This document shows, piece after piece, positions 8,938 to 17,695 of a DNA stretch of 64,000 nt. The position numbers and the translations under genes are program-made. The stretch is from Devosia sp. (GTDB taxonomy: Bacteria > Pseudomonadota > Alphaproteobacteria > Rhizobiales > Devosiaceae): positions 1 through 64,000 of the forward strand of contig JADGNE010000074.1 in assembly GCA_015234425.1 (NCBI GenBank), written 5' to 3'. A model generated the notes under the pieces. The model was not told the DNA's origin and did no database searches. It was given only the letters and a program-made list of their open reading frames with translations. Numbering within the stretch: position 1 is the stretch's first letter; the number at the start of each line of letters is the position of its first letter.

Positions 8938-8954
8938 TTAACGGATCAGTAACC
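8938..8954 (-). promoter_or_regulatory. CtrA-like site
   Basis: On the plus strand TTAA (8938-8941), 7 bp, then GTAACC (8949-8954). It lies 40 bp upstream of the minus-strand secreted-protein gene. It resembles the CtrA box with one deviation; inference from motif only. Confidence 0.3.
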
Positions 8955-9011
8955 ATGACTGGACGGGCGCCACGATGCAATCTTGCAAACATGGTTAATT
9001 TTGCGTTGATT

Positions 9012-9629
9012 TCAGGCGTGAGGGATCAGCGCCACAAGCTCTTCAAAGGCCGCAGTAAAGCGGTCGTGCGCCTCGCGCGTCGGCCAGGGGCGGATCAGGC
9101 GATCAAACGCATCGACGTCGAAGGCGGGAAAGCTCGGTTCGCCGAAAAGGCGCCGCGCTTCAGCGGCTTCAAAGCCGGCCAGATTGGTGGCTTCGAAATA
9201 GGCGGCCTCGCGGTCGGCCTTTTTGATCAGCTTTGCGATGGCCGCCGGCTGAGTGGCCGGCAGCGAAAAGCGCAGGTAGATGGCGGACAGCAGCCGGTTC
9301 TCGACATCCTTGTAATTGCCGCCCATGGCCGCCTTGAAGGGCGAGATGATGTCGCCCATGACATATTCGGGCGCGTCGTGGAGCAGCGTCTGGAGTTGGG
9401 CGTGGACGCTGGCATCCGGATTGGCGGCGCGGAAGACTTCCAGCACGAGGACGGAATGCTGGGCCACTGAGAACGGATAATCGCCGATGGTCTGGCCGTT
9501 CCAGCGGGCAACGCGCGCGAGGCCGTGGGCGATGTCGGAAAGTTCGACATCGACGGGCGAGGGATCGAGAATATCTAGGCGGCGGCCGGACAGCATACGC
9601 TGCCAGGCGCGGGAGGCGGTTCGGGACAT
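9012..9629 (-). CDS. HD-domain hydrolase, YfbR-like (5'-deoxynucleotidase type)
   Basis: A 205-residue metal-dependent phosphohydrolase. Candidate metal ligands are His58 (FSVAQHSVLV), the HD pair His84-Asp85 (LLHDAPEYVMGD) and a later Asp in KKADREAAYFE. The arrangement H...HD...D resembles YfbR and related COG1896 proteins, which dephosphorylate deoxynucleoside monophosphates; the true substrate is not proven. It stands alone on the minus strand, separated from the YgfZ-like gene by 242 bp that contain a palindromic repeat. Confidence 0.82.
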   Translation of the reverse strand: MSRTASRAWQRMLSGRRLDILDPSPVDVELSDIAHGLARVARWNGQTIGDYPFSVAQHSVLVLEVFRAANPDASVHAQLQTLLHDAPEYVMGDIISPFKAAMGGNYKDVENRLLSAIYLRFSLPATQPAAIAKLIKKADREAAYFEATNLAGFEAAEARRLFGEPSFPAFDVDAFDRLIRPWPTREAHDRFTAAFEELVALIPHA

Positions 9630-9726
9630 CAGGGCGGAGTTCGCTCACTTCGGGGTTCGCCCGAGAGTAGCAGATGGCGGCGATTCGAGAATGTGGGGTG
9701 TAGTTGCCGAATTTCGTGGCTCTCGG

Positions 9727-9850
9727 CCCCCACCCTCACTCCCTCCCCACGTCGGGGGAGGGAAGCCTGGCCGGTGCGGGCTGTAAATTTGTGCCCACAA
9801 ACTTATCAGTCGTCTCCCTCCCCCCTGTTGGGAGGGATCAAGGGTGGGGG
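9727..9850. repeat. compound G/C-rich palindromic repeat (copy 2)
   Basis: Outer arms CCCCCACCCTC (9727) and AGGGTGGGGGT (9840) enclose two inner hairpins of the CCCTCCCC...GGGGAGGG type. The order and inner sequence, including TTTGTGC-CACAA and TCAGTCGTCTCCCTCCCCCC, are nearly those of copy 1 at 8273-8396. It lies between two tandem minus-strand genes. Confidence 0.8.
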
Positions 9851-9871
9851 TATTCTCTCCCAAACCCTGCC

Positions 9872-10693
9872 CTACTCCTCGGCGGCGACGTCGCCGAATT
9901 GGTAGGTGGCCCAGGCGGGCAGTGACAGCGTGACAGGTTTGCCGTCGGCGGTGACCGCGAAGAGGTCGGTGATGCGGTCGAGGCGGAGGATGGCGACGGC
10001 CTTGCCGTTGACCACCTGACCGACGCTGCCGGCCTCGCGGGTGCCGGCGACGATTGCTGTGCCGGTGGGCGCTTCGAGGTTAGAGACGATCACCGGGCGG
10101 CGGCGGGCGGTGCCGCGGTGCTTCATGCGCGAGACGACTTCCTGGCCGACATAGCAGCCCTTGGCGAAGTCGATGCCGTCGACGATGTCCAAGCCAAGAT
10201 CATGGGCGAAGGCGTCGTTGGCAGGGAAATCATTGCCCTGATGGAGGATGCCGGCGGCGATGCGGGCCTCATGATAGGCGGTGTCGTCGGTGAGCCAATC
10301 GCTGGTGGCTTCGACGGGCGCGATGATCCGCCAACCCAGCTGCACCGGGCCGAGGCGATCGGGCTGGGCGCCTGGGATATCGCTGGCCGAAAAGCCGACG
10401 CGGTGGGTTTCGCGAAGATCGTCTATCTCGGCCTTGGCGCGCAGCTTGTACATGCGCATGCGCTTGAAGAAATCGTCGGCGACGGATTGGTGCACGTCGA
10501 GCCAGAGCGTGTCGTCAAAAAAGCCGGCGAGGCCTTCGGCGAGGATCTTGCCCTGCGGCGAGAGCAGCGCCCAGGCGGCCGCGGGGCCGGGTTCGGTAGG
10601 GATGTGCCCCGTAAGAACGTCATTGAGCAGGCGATGGGCATCGGGACCGGAGAAACGGTAGATCGCGCGATCGGCACGCAGGATGATGGCCAT
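9872..10693 (-). CDS. YgfZ/GcvT-like folate-binding protein (Caf17/IbaG-type Fe-S assembly factor)
   Basis: A 273-residue protein of the YgfZ/Caf17 family. It carries the diagnostic KGCYVGQE motif at residues 178-185, whose cysteine and surrounding fold bind folate and support maturation or repair of certain Fe-S enzymes; E. coli YgfZ also affects tRNA modification. The length is typical of the alphaproteobacterial branch. The ATG at 10691-10693 fits the conserved N terminus (LRADRAIYRFSGPDA); an in-frame ATG four codons upstream (10705) is possible. It is divergent from dihydroorotase. Confidence 0.88.
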   Translation of the reverse strand: MAIILRADRAIYRFSGPDAHRLLNDVLTGHIPTEPGPAAAWALLSPQGKILAEGLAGFFDDTLWLDVHQSVADDFFKRMRMYKLRAKAEIDDLRETHRVGFSASDIPGAQPDRLGPVQLGWRIIAPVEATSDWLTDDTAYHEARIAAGILHQGNDFPANDAFAHDLGLDIVDGIDFAKGCYVGQEVVSRMKHRGTARRRPVIVSNLEAPTGTAIVAGTREAGSVGQVVNGKAVAILRLDRITDLFAVTADGKPVTLSLPAWATYQFGDVAAEE

Positions 10694-10812
10694 CAGGCAC
10701 TCCATGAGAAACAGGCGTCCGCTTTGGCGGATATGACCCGGAGGTGGGATGGACAGGGGCGCCCGCAAGCCACTAGAACCGGGGCAATTCCAACCGAGCC
10801 GGGACCGCAGAC

Positions 10813-12132
10813 ATGGCGCAGTATGACACGATTTTCAAGAACGCCACCGTCGTCAACCACGATGGCGAGGGGCTTGCCGATATCGCGGTCAAGAACGGGC
10901 GCATCGTGGCGCTGGGCAATGTCACGGGCGACGCGGCGGAAGTGATCGACTGCACGGGGCTGCATATCCTGCCCGGCGTGATCGACAGCCAGGTGCATTT
11001 TCGCGAGCCGGGGCTGACGCATAAGGAAGATCTCGAGAGCGGATCGCTGGCGGCAGTGATGGGTGGCGTCACGGGCGTTTTCGAAATGCCGAACACCAAT
11101 CCTCTGACCACAACGCGCGAAACCTTTGAGGCCAAGATCGCGGCGGGCACCAACCGCATGCACTGCGATTTCGCCTTCTATATTGGCGGCACGCACGACA
11201 ATGTCGGCGAGTTGGCCGAGCTCGAAAAACTGCCGGGCTGCGCGGGCATCAAGGTGTTCATGGGCTCGTCCACCGGCTCGCTGCTGGTGCAGGACGACGC
11301 CGGGGTGGAGGCCATTCTGCGCGCCATTTCGCGCCGCGCCGCCTTCCATTCGGAAGACGAATATATGCTCGAGGAGCGCAAGCATCTGCGCGTGCCGGGC
11401 GATCCGTCGAGCCATCCTGTGTGGCGCTCGCCGGAAGTGGCGATGAGCTGCACAACGCGGCTGGTGAACCTCGCCCGCAAGACCGGCAAGCGCATCCATG
11501 TGCTGCATATCTCGACCAAGGAAGAGATCGTCTATCTCGCCGACCACAAGGATGTAGCCTCGGTGGAAGTGACGCCGCACCATCTGACGCTCGACGAAAC
11601 CGCCTACGACAGGCTCGGCACTTATGTGCAGATGAACCCGCCGATCCGCGATGCGGTCCATCGCGAGGGCATCTGGAAGGGTGTGTCCAACGGCGTGGCC
11701 GACGTGCTGGGCTCGGACCATGCGCCGCATACGCGCGAGGAAAAGGATCACCCCTATCCGGAAAGCCATTCGGGGATGACGGGCGTGCAGACGCTGGTGC
11801 CGACAATGCTGGACCACGTCAACGCCGGCAAGTTGAGCCTGCAGCGCTTTGTCGACATGTCGAGCCATGGCCCGAACCGGATTTTTGGCATCGCCAACAA
11901 GGGCCGCATCGCGGTGGGCTATGACGCCGACCTGACCGTCGTGGACATGAAGCGCCGCGAAACCATCACCAATGAGTGGATCAAATCCCGCGCCGGCTGG
12001 ACGCCCTATGATGGCGTAACCGTCACCGGCTGGCCGGTGGGTACGGTAGTGCGCGGCAATCGCGTGATGTGGGATGGTGAACTGGTAGCCCCGCATGTGG
12101 GGCAGCCGATGCGGTTTATCGAGGCGCTGTAA
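10813..12132 (+). CDS. pyrC: dihydroorotase (class I, QxH variant)
   Basis: A 439-residue amidohydrolase that cyclises carbamoyl-aspartate to dihydroorotate in pyrimidine synthesis. The signature region reads PGVIDSQVHFREPG, so the first His of the usual metal-binding HxH is Gln60, while His62 is kept. The probable carboxylated lysine is Lys147 (GIKVFMGSS). Further conserved blocks are AAFHSEDEY (His179), RIHVLHIST, EVTPHHL and the catalytic GSDHAPH. I recall the QVH form as common in related rhizobial proteins, so it is probably a subfamily trait and not a mutation. Hydantoinase/allantoinase-like activity cannot be excluded. Confidence 0.87.
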   Translation: MAQYDTIFKNATVVNHDGEGLADIAVKNGRIVALGNVTGDAAEVIDCTGLHILPGVIDSQVHFREPGLTHKEDLESGSLAAVMGGVTGVFEMPNTNPLTTTRETFEAKIAAGTNRMHCDFAFYIGGTHDNVGELAELEKLPGCAGIKVFMGSSTGSLLVQDDAGVEAILRAISRRAAFHSEDEYMLEERKHLRVPGDPSSHPVWRSPEVAMSCTTRLVNLARKTGKRIHVLHISTKEEIVYLADHKDVASVEVTPHHLTLDETAYDRLGTYVQMNPPIRDAVHREGIWKGVSNGVADVLGSDHAPHTREEKDHPYPESHSGMTGVQTLVPTMLDHVNAGKLSLQRFVDMSSHGPNRIFGIANKGRIAVGYDADLTVVDMKRRETITNEWIKSRAGWTPYDGVTVTGWPVGTVVRGNRVMWDGELVAPHVGQPMRFIEAL

Positions 12133-12151
12133 GTTTTTGGGGGGCGGGAGA

Positions 12152-12258
12152 ACCCCCACCTTGCCTCCCCCTGATAGGGGCGGGACGCGCCAGTGTCGGC
12201 TGGCAGATCGAGAGCCCCAATGAGCCCTCCCCCTATCAGGGGGAGGTGGGGTGGGGGT
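12152..12258. repeat. compound G/C-rich palindromic repeat (copy 3)
   Basis: Left arm ACCCCCACC plus the hairpin CCTCCCCCTGATAGGGG; right arm hairpin CCTCCCCCTATCAGGGGGAGG plus GGGGTGGGGGT. The arms pair with each other and each also folds on itself. It begins 19 bp after the dihydroorotase stop, between convergent genes. Confidence 0.8.
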
Positions 12259-12370
12259 ATTCCCCCCATACTAAAGCGTTTGAGGTCCTACCCGATGGGC
12301 CTTCATCCCTCACGCTTCACCCCTCACCCCAACCCGCCATTCGAGCGTAGCTCTCATGGCCTTCTTGCCT

Positions 12371-12395
12371 AAAATTGCTCCTCAGGAGCAATTTT
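12371..12395. terminator. palindromic hairpin, possible bidirectional terminator
   Basis: Perfect inverted repeat AAAATTGCTCC-TCA-GGAGCAATTTT (11-bp arms, 3-base loop) with A-rich and T-rich outer ends. This suits a two-way Rho-independent terminator between the convergent genes ending at 12132 and 12484. The rest of 12259-12483 is C-rich repeat debris without a supported gene. Confidence 0.5.
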
Positions 12396-12483
12396 GCCTG
12401 CGGCCGGCGCGAAGCCCCTGAGAGGCGAGGGGGCAGAACCGGGGCTTCTGCTCGACGGCGAAAGCTCCTAGGGCAACCGCCAA

Positions 12484-13029
12484 TCAACACGCAGCGCGGA
12501 CCGGGGTGGCGGCTTCAAGGATTTTGGGAGCGTTGAAACGCACCGAGAGCGAGCGGGAGTTGACCGGGGTGACCCGGGCCGTGAGATTGCTCGTGCCGGG
12601 CAGCGTGTCGAGGAAGGCCGCGGCTTCACCAGAGCCGGCAATGACCAGGGCGGTATTGTCGGCATTGACCGGCAGGGTGCGGCTGCGGGCCTGCTGCAGA
12701 TCATTTTGAAGAGTGAGGCCGGCATCGCGGCCGAGCGCGGACATGGTGTTGCCAGCAAAGGCGAAGGCGACCGTGAGATTACCCGCCTCGCAGGAGACTG
12801 TCACCGTTGCCGGGGCGCGGCCGCTGGGACGGGCCGGAATGAGCTGTTCGCTTTCGACGGTGACGGAGAGCGCTTCGGTGGAAGCGGTGGCGCTGCGGAA
12901 AACACCATCATAGCAGGCCAGCCGCGCGGCATCCCCGGCAATGGCTGCGCATTGGGCGCCGGACTGGGCCATGGCAGAAGTGGGCAGAGCCAGAAGAGCG
13001 AATGCGAGCAGAGCCCTAAACTTTGTCAC
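12484..13029 (-). CDS. TagO/VasI-like periplasmic protein
   Basis: A 181-residue protein with a signal peptide (residues 1-22, ending SAMAQ), then a Cys-containing segment CAAIAGDAARLACYD that matches the C-x-x-I-x-x-D-x-x-R-L-x-C-[FY]-D pattern of VasI/TagO-type proteins. A beta-rich C-terminal domain follows. VasI/TagO proteins are best known from type VI secretion loci, but many stand-alone members exist and no secretion gene is nearby, so the role here is unknown. The start is a GTG at 13027-13029, chosen because it opens the signal peptide. Confidence 0.6.
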   Translation of the reverse strand: MTKFRALLAFALLALPTSAMAQSGAQCAAIAGDAARLACYDGVFRSATASTEALSVTVESEQLIPARPSGRAPATVTVSCEAGNLTVAFAFAGNTMSALGRDAGLTLQNDLQQARSRTLPVNADNTALVIAGSGEAAAFLDTLPGTSNLTARVTPVNSRSLSVRFNAPKILEAATPVRAAC

Positions 13030-13111
13030 GAGCGGTTTTTTCCTTCCCTTTTTGGGCAGTGTGCCACGGCTTCATATGGGATGGAACTGACGGGTTTGTA
13101 ATGGGGAAATT

Positions 13112-15400
13112 TCAGCCCGACGCCTGTGCAAGCGTGAGGCGGGCGACCGGAACGCGGTAGGGAGAGCAGCTGACGTAGTCGATGCCGAGCCCCGAGAAGA
13201 ATTTCAGCGAAGTGGGATCGCCAGCGTGTTCGCCGCAAATTCCGATCTTGAGATCGGGATTGGCCGCCCTGCCCCGTTCGATGGCGATGGCGATCAATTC
13301 GCCGACGCCCTTCTCGTCGATGGTGACGAAGGGATCGCGCTCGTAGATGCCCTTGCGCTGATAGGCTGCCAGGAAGGTCGGCGCATCGTCGCGCGAGATG
13401 CCGAAGGTGGTCTGGGTCAGATCGTTCGTCCCGAAGGACAAAAAATCCACCATGCCGGCAATTTCCCCGGCGCGCAGACAGGCGCGCGGAAGCTCGATCA
13501 TGGTGCCAAAGGAGAATTTGACCCGATCCGACCGCGCCAGGCCCGAGTTCTCGATGATGGTTGTCGCGTGGTCGCGCACCCAGGCGACTTCGCTGGCGGT
13601 CGAGACGAAGGGCACCATGATCTCGACCGGCACCGGGGCCAGCTGGCGCTCGCTGGCGGCGCGGGCCCCGGCGAGAATGGCCTGGATCTGCATCTGCAGA
13701 ATTTCGGGATAGGTGATGGCAAGGCGCACGCCGCGATGGCCGAGCATGGGATTGGTCTCGGCAATGCGCTCGAGCCGAAGGCGCAGGGCCCGGACGGCAA
13801 CGCCGAGCGACGCTGCCGTGTCCTCAATCTCTTCATCAGTGCGTGGCAGAAATTCGTGCAGCGGCGGATCAAAGAGGCGCACGTTGACCGGCAGGCCGTT
13901 CATGGCGCCGAACAGGGCGGAATAGTCCCCGGTCTGGAAATCGACGAGGCCATGGATGGCGCGGCGGCGGGCTTCCTCGTCTTCCGAGAGGATCATGCGG
14001 CGCAGGGCCACCATGCGCTCTGGCGAAAAGAACATGTGCTCGGAGCGCGCGAGGCCGACGCCCTCGGCGCCGAAGGACAGGGCCGTCGCGGCGGCTTCCA
14101 GCGATTCGGCATTGGTGCGCACGGCGATAGTGCGGCTCGCGTCGGACCAGCCGAGCAGTGTGCCGATGGCGCCACCGATATGGGGCTGGGCCAGAGGCAG
14201 CGTGCCGAGATAGACAGTGCCGTCGCTGCCATCGATGGTGAGCCGGTCGCCGGGGCGGAATTCGCGATCCCCAATGCGGCAGACATTTTCCGTTGTATCG
14301 ACAGAAAGGGTGCGCACGCCGGCAACACAAGGCTTTCCGGTGATGCGGGCGATGACGCCGGCATGGCTGGTCATGCCACCGCGAGCGGTGAGAATGCCGG
14401 TGGCAGCCTTCATGCCTTCGATATCGGCCGGGCCGGTTTCGTTGACGACAAGAATGCAGTGCTTGCCGCGGGCGCGCAGACGCGCCGCGTCCTCGGCATT
14501 AAAGGTAATGATGCCGCTCGCAGCACCCGGCGAGACACCGAGGCCAGTGGCGATTGGGGTCGCATCCTCCGCCGACTTGAGGCGCGGATGGAGCAGCTGG
14601 GTCAGGCGATTGGGATCGACGCGGCTGACGGCGTTGTGCGGGCTCCACACCTTGCGGTTGACGCGGTCGACGGCGGCCTCGAGCTCTCCGGCGGCGGTGG
14701 CCTGGACCGGGCGGGCGGAGAGGAATTTCACCTGACCCCGGTGGATGGCGACAAGGCAGGCCATGTGGCGGCCGGCCTTGGCATCGAGCAGGCTGATCAG
14801 CGCATCGACACTGTCGGGTAGGCGCGGCACAGCGCCGCCATTGAGCGGGGCCGGGCCCAGCACGCCGGTGATGGAATTGCGGGTGAGGAATTGCTCGACC
14901 TCGCCCTCGGCCACGGCCTGGACGAGGACGATCTGGCGGGCGCGATCGTCGTCCGACCGCGAATTGCCCCAGGCGGCATCGGGAAAGCCATAGCTTTCAA
15001 ACGCCTGCTTGATGGCGCGGGCCAAGGGCCGGCCGGGATCAACCGCGTCTCCAGGTGCGGCCGGAGCCGGAATGCCGACCCGGGCGGGCTGGAGACCACC
15101 ATTGTGGATCGCAGCGGAAGTGCGCACGACCAGAAGCGGCGGCTTGCCGTCCTTGCCGACCAGCTTGAAGAGGCACGCCACCCAATGGGTGCGCAGGCGC
15201 GTATCGCGCCGTGCGCGTTCGGACTGCAGCGCATCCCAGGCGGCGCGGGTGATGGCAATTGTGGGAACAGTGGGAAAGCCGGCCTCGCCGACGCGGAAAA
15301 TCCACCGCGCCTTGCCAGCCAACATTTTTAGTTGGGAAGCGCTCAGGTTTGCCTTCCCCAGAGCCGGGGCGACCGCAAACATTTCCTGCGCCAAACTCAC
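13112..15400 (-). CDS. pyruvate phosphate dikinase-like protein with degenerate ATP-grasp domain
   Basis: A 762-residue protein. The central phosphohistidine domain is intact (GGMTSHAGVIA, His346), as is the C-terminal PEP/pyruvate barrel: GAEGVGLARSEHMFF, FSFGTMIELPRA, FGTNDLTQ and GICGEHAGDP, with catalytic Cys722. Typical PPDK has about 874 residues with the His near 455, so about 110 residues are missing, all before the His. In the N-terminal part Lys30 and Arg93 appear kept, but the acidic pair expected in the DIEFTIE-like strand is replaced (MACLVAIHRGQ, about 213-223). Nucleotide-dependent dikinase activity is therefore doubtful. GTG start at 15398-15400. Confidence 0.8.
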   Translation of the reverse strand: MSLAQEMFAVAPALGKANLSASQLKMLAGKARWIFRVGEAGFPTVPTIAITRAAWDALQSERARRDTRLRTHWVACLFKLVGKDGKPPLLVVRTSAAIHNGGLQPARVGIPAPAAPGDAVDPGRPLARAIKQAFESYGFPDAAWGNSRSDDDRARQIVLVQAVAEGEVEQFLTRNSITGVLGPAPLNGGAVPRLPDSVDALISLLDAKAGRHMACLVAIHRGQVKFLSARPVQATAAGELEAAVDRVNRKVWSPHNAVSRVDPNRLTQLLHPRLKSAEDATPIATGLGVSPGAASGIITFNAEDAARLRARGKHCILVVNETGPADIEGMKAATGILTARGGMTSHAGVIARITGKPCVAGVRTLSVDTTENVCRIGDREFRPGDRLTIDGSDGTVYLGTLPLAQPHIGGAIGTLLGWSDASRTIAVRTNAESLEAAATALSFGAEGVGLARSEHMFFSPERMVALRRMILSEDEEARRRAIHGLVDFQTGDYSALFGAMNGLPVNVRLFDPPLHEFLPRTDEEIEDTAASLGVAVRALRLRLERIAETNPMLGHRGVRLAITYPEILQMQIQAILAGARAASERQLAPVPVEIMVPFVSTASEVAWVRDHATTIIENSGLARSDRVKFSFGTMIELPRACLRAGEIAGMVDFLSFGTNDLTQTTFGISRDDAPTFLAAYQRKGIYERDPFVTIDEKGVGELIAIAIERGRAANPDLKIGICGEHAGDPTSLKFFSGLGIDYVSCSPYRVPVARLTLAQASG

Positions 15401-15503
15401 TGAACACCGTCCTTGCCGTCACAACGGAACCATACTGCCCCACGCCCCTGCCCTGCTGCAACAGGACTTGACTTGGCGGGGTGCGGAAAGCATCTGATCT
15501 CTT

Positions 15504-16472
15504 ATGGAAAAAAGGCCACAACTCGACATCATGCTCTGTGCCCCGCGCGGTTTTTGCGCTGGCGTGGACCGCGCCATCCAGATCGTGGAGCTGGCGCTGC
15601 AGAAATATGGCGCGCCGGTTTATGTGCGCCACGCCATCGTGCACAACAAATATGTGGTCGAGGGCCTCAAGGATAAGGGCGCGATTTTCGTCGAGGAACT
15701 CGACGAAATCCCCGAAACCGAGGCTCCCGTGGTGTTTTCGGCCCATGGCGTGCCGAAAAGCGTGCCGGCGGACGCCAAGAGCCGGAACATGTTTTTCCTC
15801 GATGCGACCTGCCCGCTGGTGAGCAAGGTGCATGTGGAAGCGCAGCGCCATTTTGCCGAAGGCCACGAAATCGTGCTCATTGGGCATGAGGGGCATCCCG
15901 AGGTTATCGGCACGATGGGCCAATTGCCGCAGGGGGCCGTCGCCCTCATCGAAACGGTGGCTGACGCCAATAATTTCACCCCGCGCGACCCTCAGAACCT
16001 GGCTTTCGTCACCCAGACGACGCTGAGCGTGGATGACACGCGCGAGATCGTGGCGGCGCTGCAGGCTCGATTCCCGGCGATCAACGGGCCGCACAAGGAA
16101 GACATCTGCTACGCCACCACCAATCGGCAGGAGGCCATCAAGGCCGTGGCGCCGATGGTGGAAGCGATGATCGTGGTGGGGTCGCCCCATTCGTCCAATT
16201 CGCAGCGCCTCGTCGAGGTGGCCCTGCGTTCAGGCTGCAGGATTGCGACGCTGGTGGACCGGGCGAGCGATATCGACTGGTCGCTTTACGGGGACATCAG
16301 GACGCTGGGCGTGAGCGCCGGCGCTTCGGCTCCGGAGAGCCTTGTCGAAGAAGTGATCGACGCCTTTGCGGCGCGCTACGAGATCAAGGTCGAGACCAAA
16401 ACCACGGCAATCGAGAACATTGCCTTCAATATCCCGCGCGTGCTGCGCGATCTGGAAACGGCTGGACGATGA
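15504..16472 (+). CDS. ispH: 4-hydroxy-3-methylbut-2-enyl diphosphate reductase
   Basis: Last enzyme of the MEP pathway, reducing HMBPP to IPP and DMAPP on a [4Fe-4S] cluster. The three cluster cysteines are Cys18 (PRGFCAGV), Cys103 (DATCPLV) and Cys202 ([11 protein letters not shown]). Active-site histidines lie in VHNKY, SAHGVP and GHEGHPE, and the substrate-binding SSNSQRL and SAGASAPE blocks are present. The length of 322 residues is typical. The stop overlaps the start of the GNAT gene by 4 bp, so ispH, GNAT and rnhA form a translationally coupled operon. ispE and a polyprenyl synthase lie about 11 kb away. Confidence 0.97.
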   Translation: MEKRPQLDIMLCAPRGFCAGVDRAIQIVELALQKYGAPVYVRHAIVHNKYVVEGLKDKGAIFVEELDEIPETEAPVVFSAHGVPKSVPADAKSRNMFFLDATCPLVSKVHVEAQRHFAEGHEIVLIGHEGHPEVIGTMGQLPQGAVALIETVADANNFTPRDPQNLAFVTQTTLSVDDTREIVAALQARFPAINGPHKEDICYATTNRQEAIKAVAPMVEAMIVVGSPHSSNSQRLVEVALRSGCRIATLVDRASDIDWSLYGDIRTLGVSAGASAPESLVEEVIDAFAARYEIKVETKTTAIENIAFNIPRVLRDLETAGR

Positions 16473-16993
16473 GCGACCTCGATCTTTTCGAGACCGAGCG
16501 GCTGGTGCTGTCCGGCTGGCGCATGGATCAGGTCGATGACCTTGTGCGCCTGCACGGCACCGAGCGGGCAACGCGCTATCTGACGACGCTGGGCGTGCCC
16601 TATACCCGCGAGCAGTGCGAAGAAGCGGTGGCGCACTGGATCGATCTCTTCGAGACGCACCAGTTCGGCAAGCTGCGTGTGCGGCGGAAGTCAGACGGGC
16701 AAATGGTCGGTCGTGCCGGGTTCGGCGTCTATCCGCCGACCGGGGAGCCTGAGATCGGCTACACGCTGTTCGAGGAATTTTTCGGCAATGGCTACGCCAC
16801 CGAGGCGGCGGCGGGCCTGCGCGACTGGTTCTTTGCCAATGACAAGGGCAGCCATTTCATCGGTATGGCCCATGTCGAGAATGCGCCGTCTCTCGCCATC
16901 CTGACCAATATCGGCATGGAAAAGACCCATGTCGCGACCGACCACTACGGGCTGCCCTGCCAGTTCCATATCCTGAGGCGCCCTGCGGCATGA
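16469..16993 (+). CDS. GNAT family N-acetyltransferase (RimJ/RimL-like)
   Basis: A 174-residue acetyltransferase. It starts [11 protein letters not shown], as in RimJ/RimL-type proteins, contains the [19 protein letters not shown] strand region and the acetyl-CoA loop segment [17 protein letters not shown], and ends with [14 protein letters not shown]. The target, whether a protein N terminus, an antibiotic or a small amine, cannot be told. Its ATG overlaps the ispH stop (ATGA) and its own stop overlaps the rnhA start by 4 bp. Confidence 0.85.
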   Translation: MSDLDLFETERLVLSGWRMDQVDDLVRLHGTERATRYLTTLGVPYTREQCEEAVAHWIDLFETHQFGKLRVRRKSDGQMVGRAGFGVYPPTGEPEIGYTLFEEFFGNGYATEAAAGLRDWFFANDKGSHFIGMAHVENAPSLAILTNIGMEKTHVATDHYGLPCQFHILRRPAA

Positions 16994-17460
16994 GCGAAAC
17001 AGTCATCATCCATACCGACGGCGCCTGTTCGGGAAATCCGGGGCCCGGCGGATGGGGCGCTATTCTGCAGTTCGGCCAGCACCGCAAGGAGCTCAAGGGC
17101 GGCGAGCAGCTGACCACGAACAACAAGATGGAGCTGACCGCAGCCATCGAGGCGCTCAATGCCCTCACGCGCCCCTGTACGGTCGATCTCCACACCGACA
17201 GTCAGTACGTCAAGAACGGCGTGCAGAGCTGGATGCACGGCTGGAAGCGCAACGGCTGGAAGACCGCCGACAAGAAGCCGGTGAAGAATGTGGAGCTTTG
17301 GCAGGCGCTGGATGAAGCCACAAAGCGGCACCAGATTTCCTGGCACTGGGTGAAGGGCCACGCCGGCGACGAACTCAACGAACGCGCCGATGAACTGGCC
17401 CGCGAGGGCATGGCCCCGTTCAAGGGGAGAAAGACCGGGGGCTTTACGCCGCCGGTTTGA
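16990..17460 (+). CDS. rnhA: ribonuclease HI
   Basis: Cleaves RNA in RNA-DNA hybrids. The 156-residue protein has the complete DEDD centre in the same numbering as the E. coli enzyme: Asp10 ([14 protein letters not shown]), Glu48 (NNKMELTA), Asp70 (HTDSQYV), His124 ([11 protein letters not shown]) and Asp134. It also keeps the basic-protrusion region [12 protein letters not shown]. It is the last gene of the ispH operon, overlapping the GNAT stop by 4 bp. A second RNase H, rnhB, lies at 42583. Confidence 0.97.
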   Translation: MSETVIIHTDGACSGNPGPGGWGAILQFGQHRKELKGGEQLTTNNKMELTAAIEALNALTRPCTVDLHTDSQYVKNGVQSWMHGWKRNGWKTADKKPVKNVELWQALDEATKRHQISWHWVKGHAGDELNERADELAREGMAPFKGRKTGGFTPPV

Positions 17461-17533
17461 GGGGGCTTCTCACTGAGAGGCATTCACCCCTCACCCCGGA
17501 CGGACGCCTATTGAGCTCGGACGACGGCCCTGT

Positions 17534-17670
17534 CGCCTCCCTCCCCCTCCGTGGGGAGGGATTGAGGGTGGGGGGCCTTCGTTTGCTCGCCGTCGAGCCA
17601 ACACCCCCACCCCAGCGCCGCTAGGCCTGCGGCCAAGCTCTGCTACCCTCCCCACAAGGGGGAGGGAGCG
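17534..17670. repeat. compound G/C-rich palindromic repeat (copy 4)
   Basis: Two hairpin units: 17536-17574 (CCTCCCTCCCCCTCCGTGGGG and AGGGTGGGGGG) and 17600-17670 (ACCCCCACCCC and CCCTCCCCACAAGGGGGAGGG). Related to copies 1 and 2 but with the units in a different arrangement. It fills the space between convergent rnhA and the DUF808 gene. Confidence 0.7.
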
Positions 17671-17695
17671 AAAGAGGCGATAGACTGGCCAATCC

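Noticed and set aside
8273..9850. CCCTCCCC-type repeats as a CRISPR array
   Set aside because: Copies are scattered between genes, palindromic at two levels, and lack regular spacers or cas genes.
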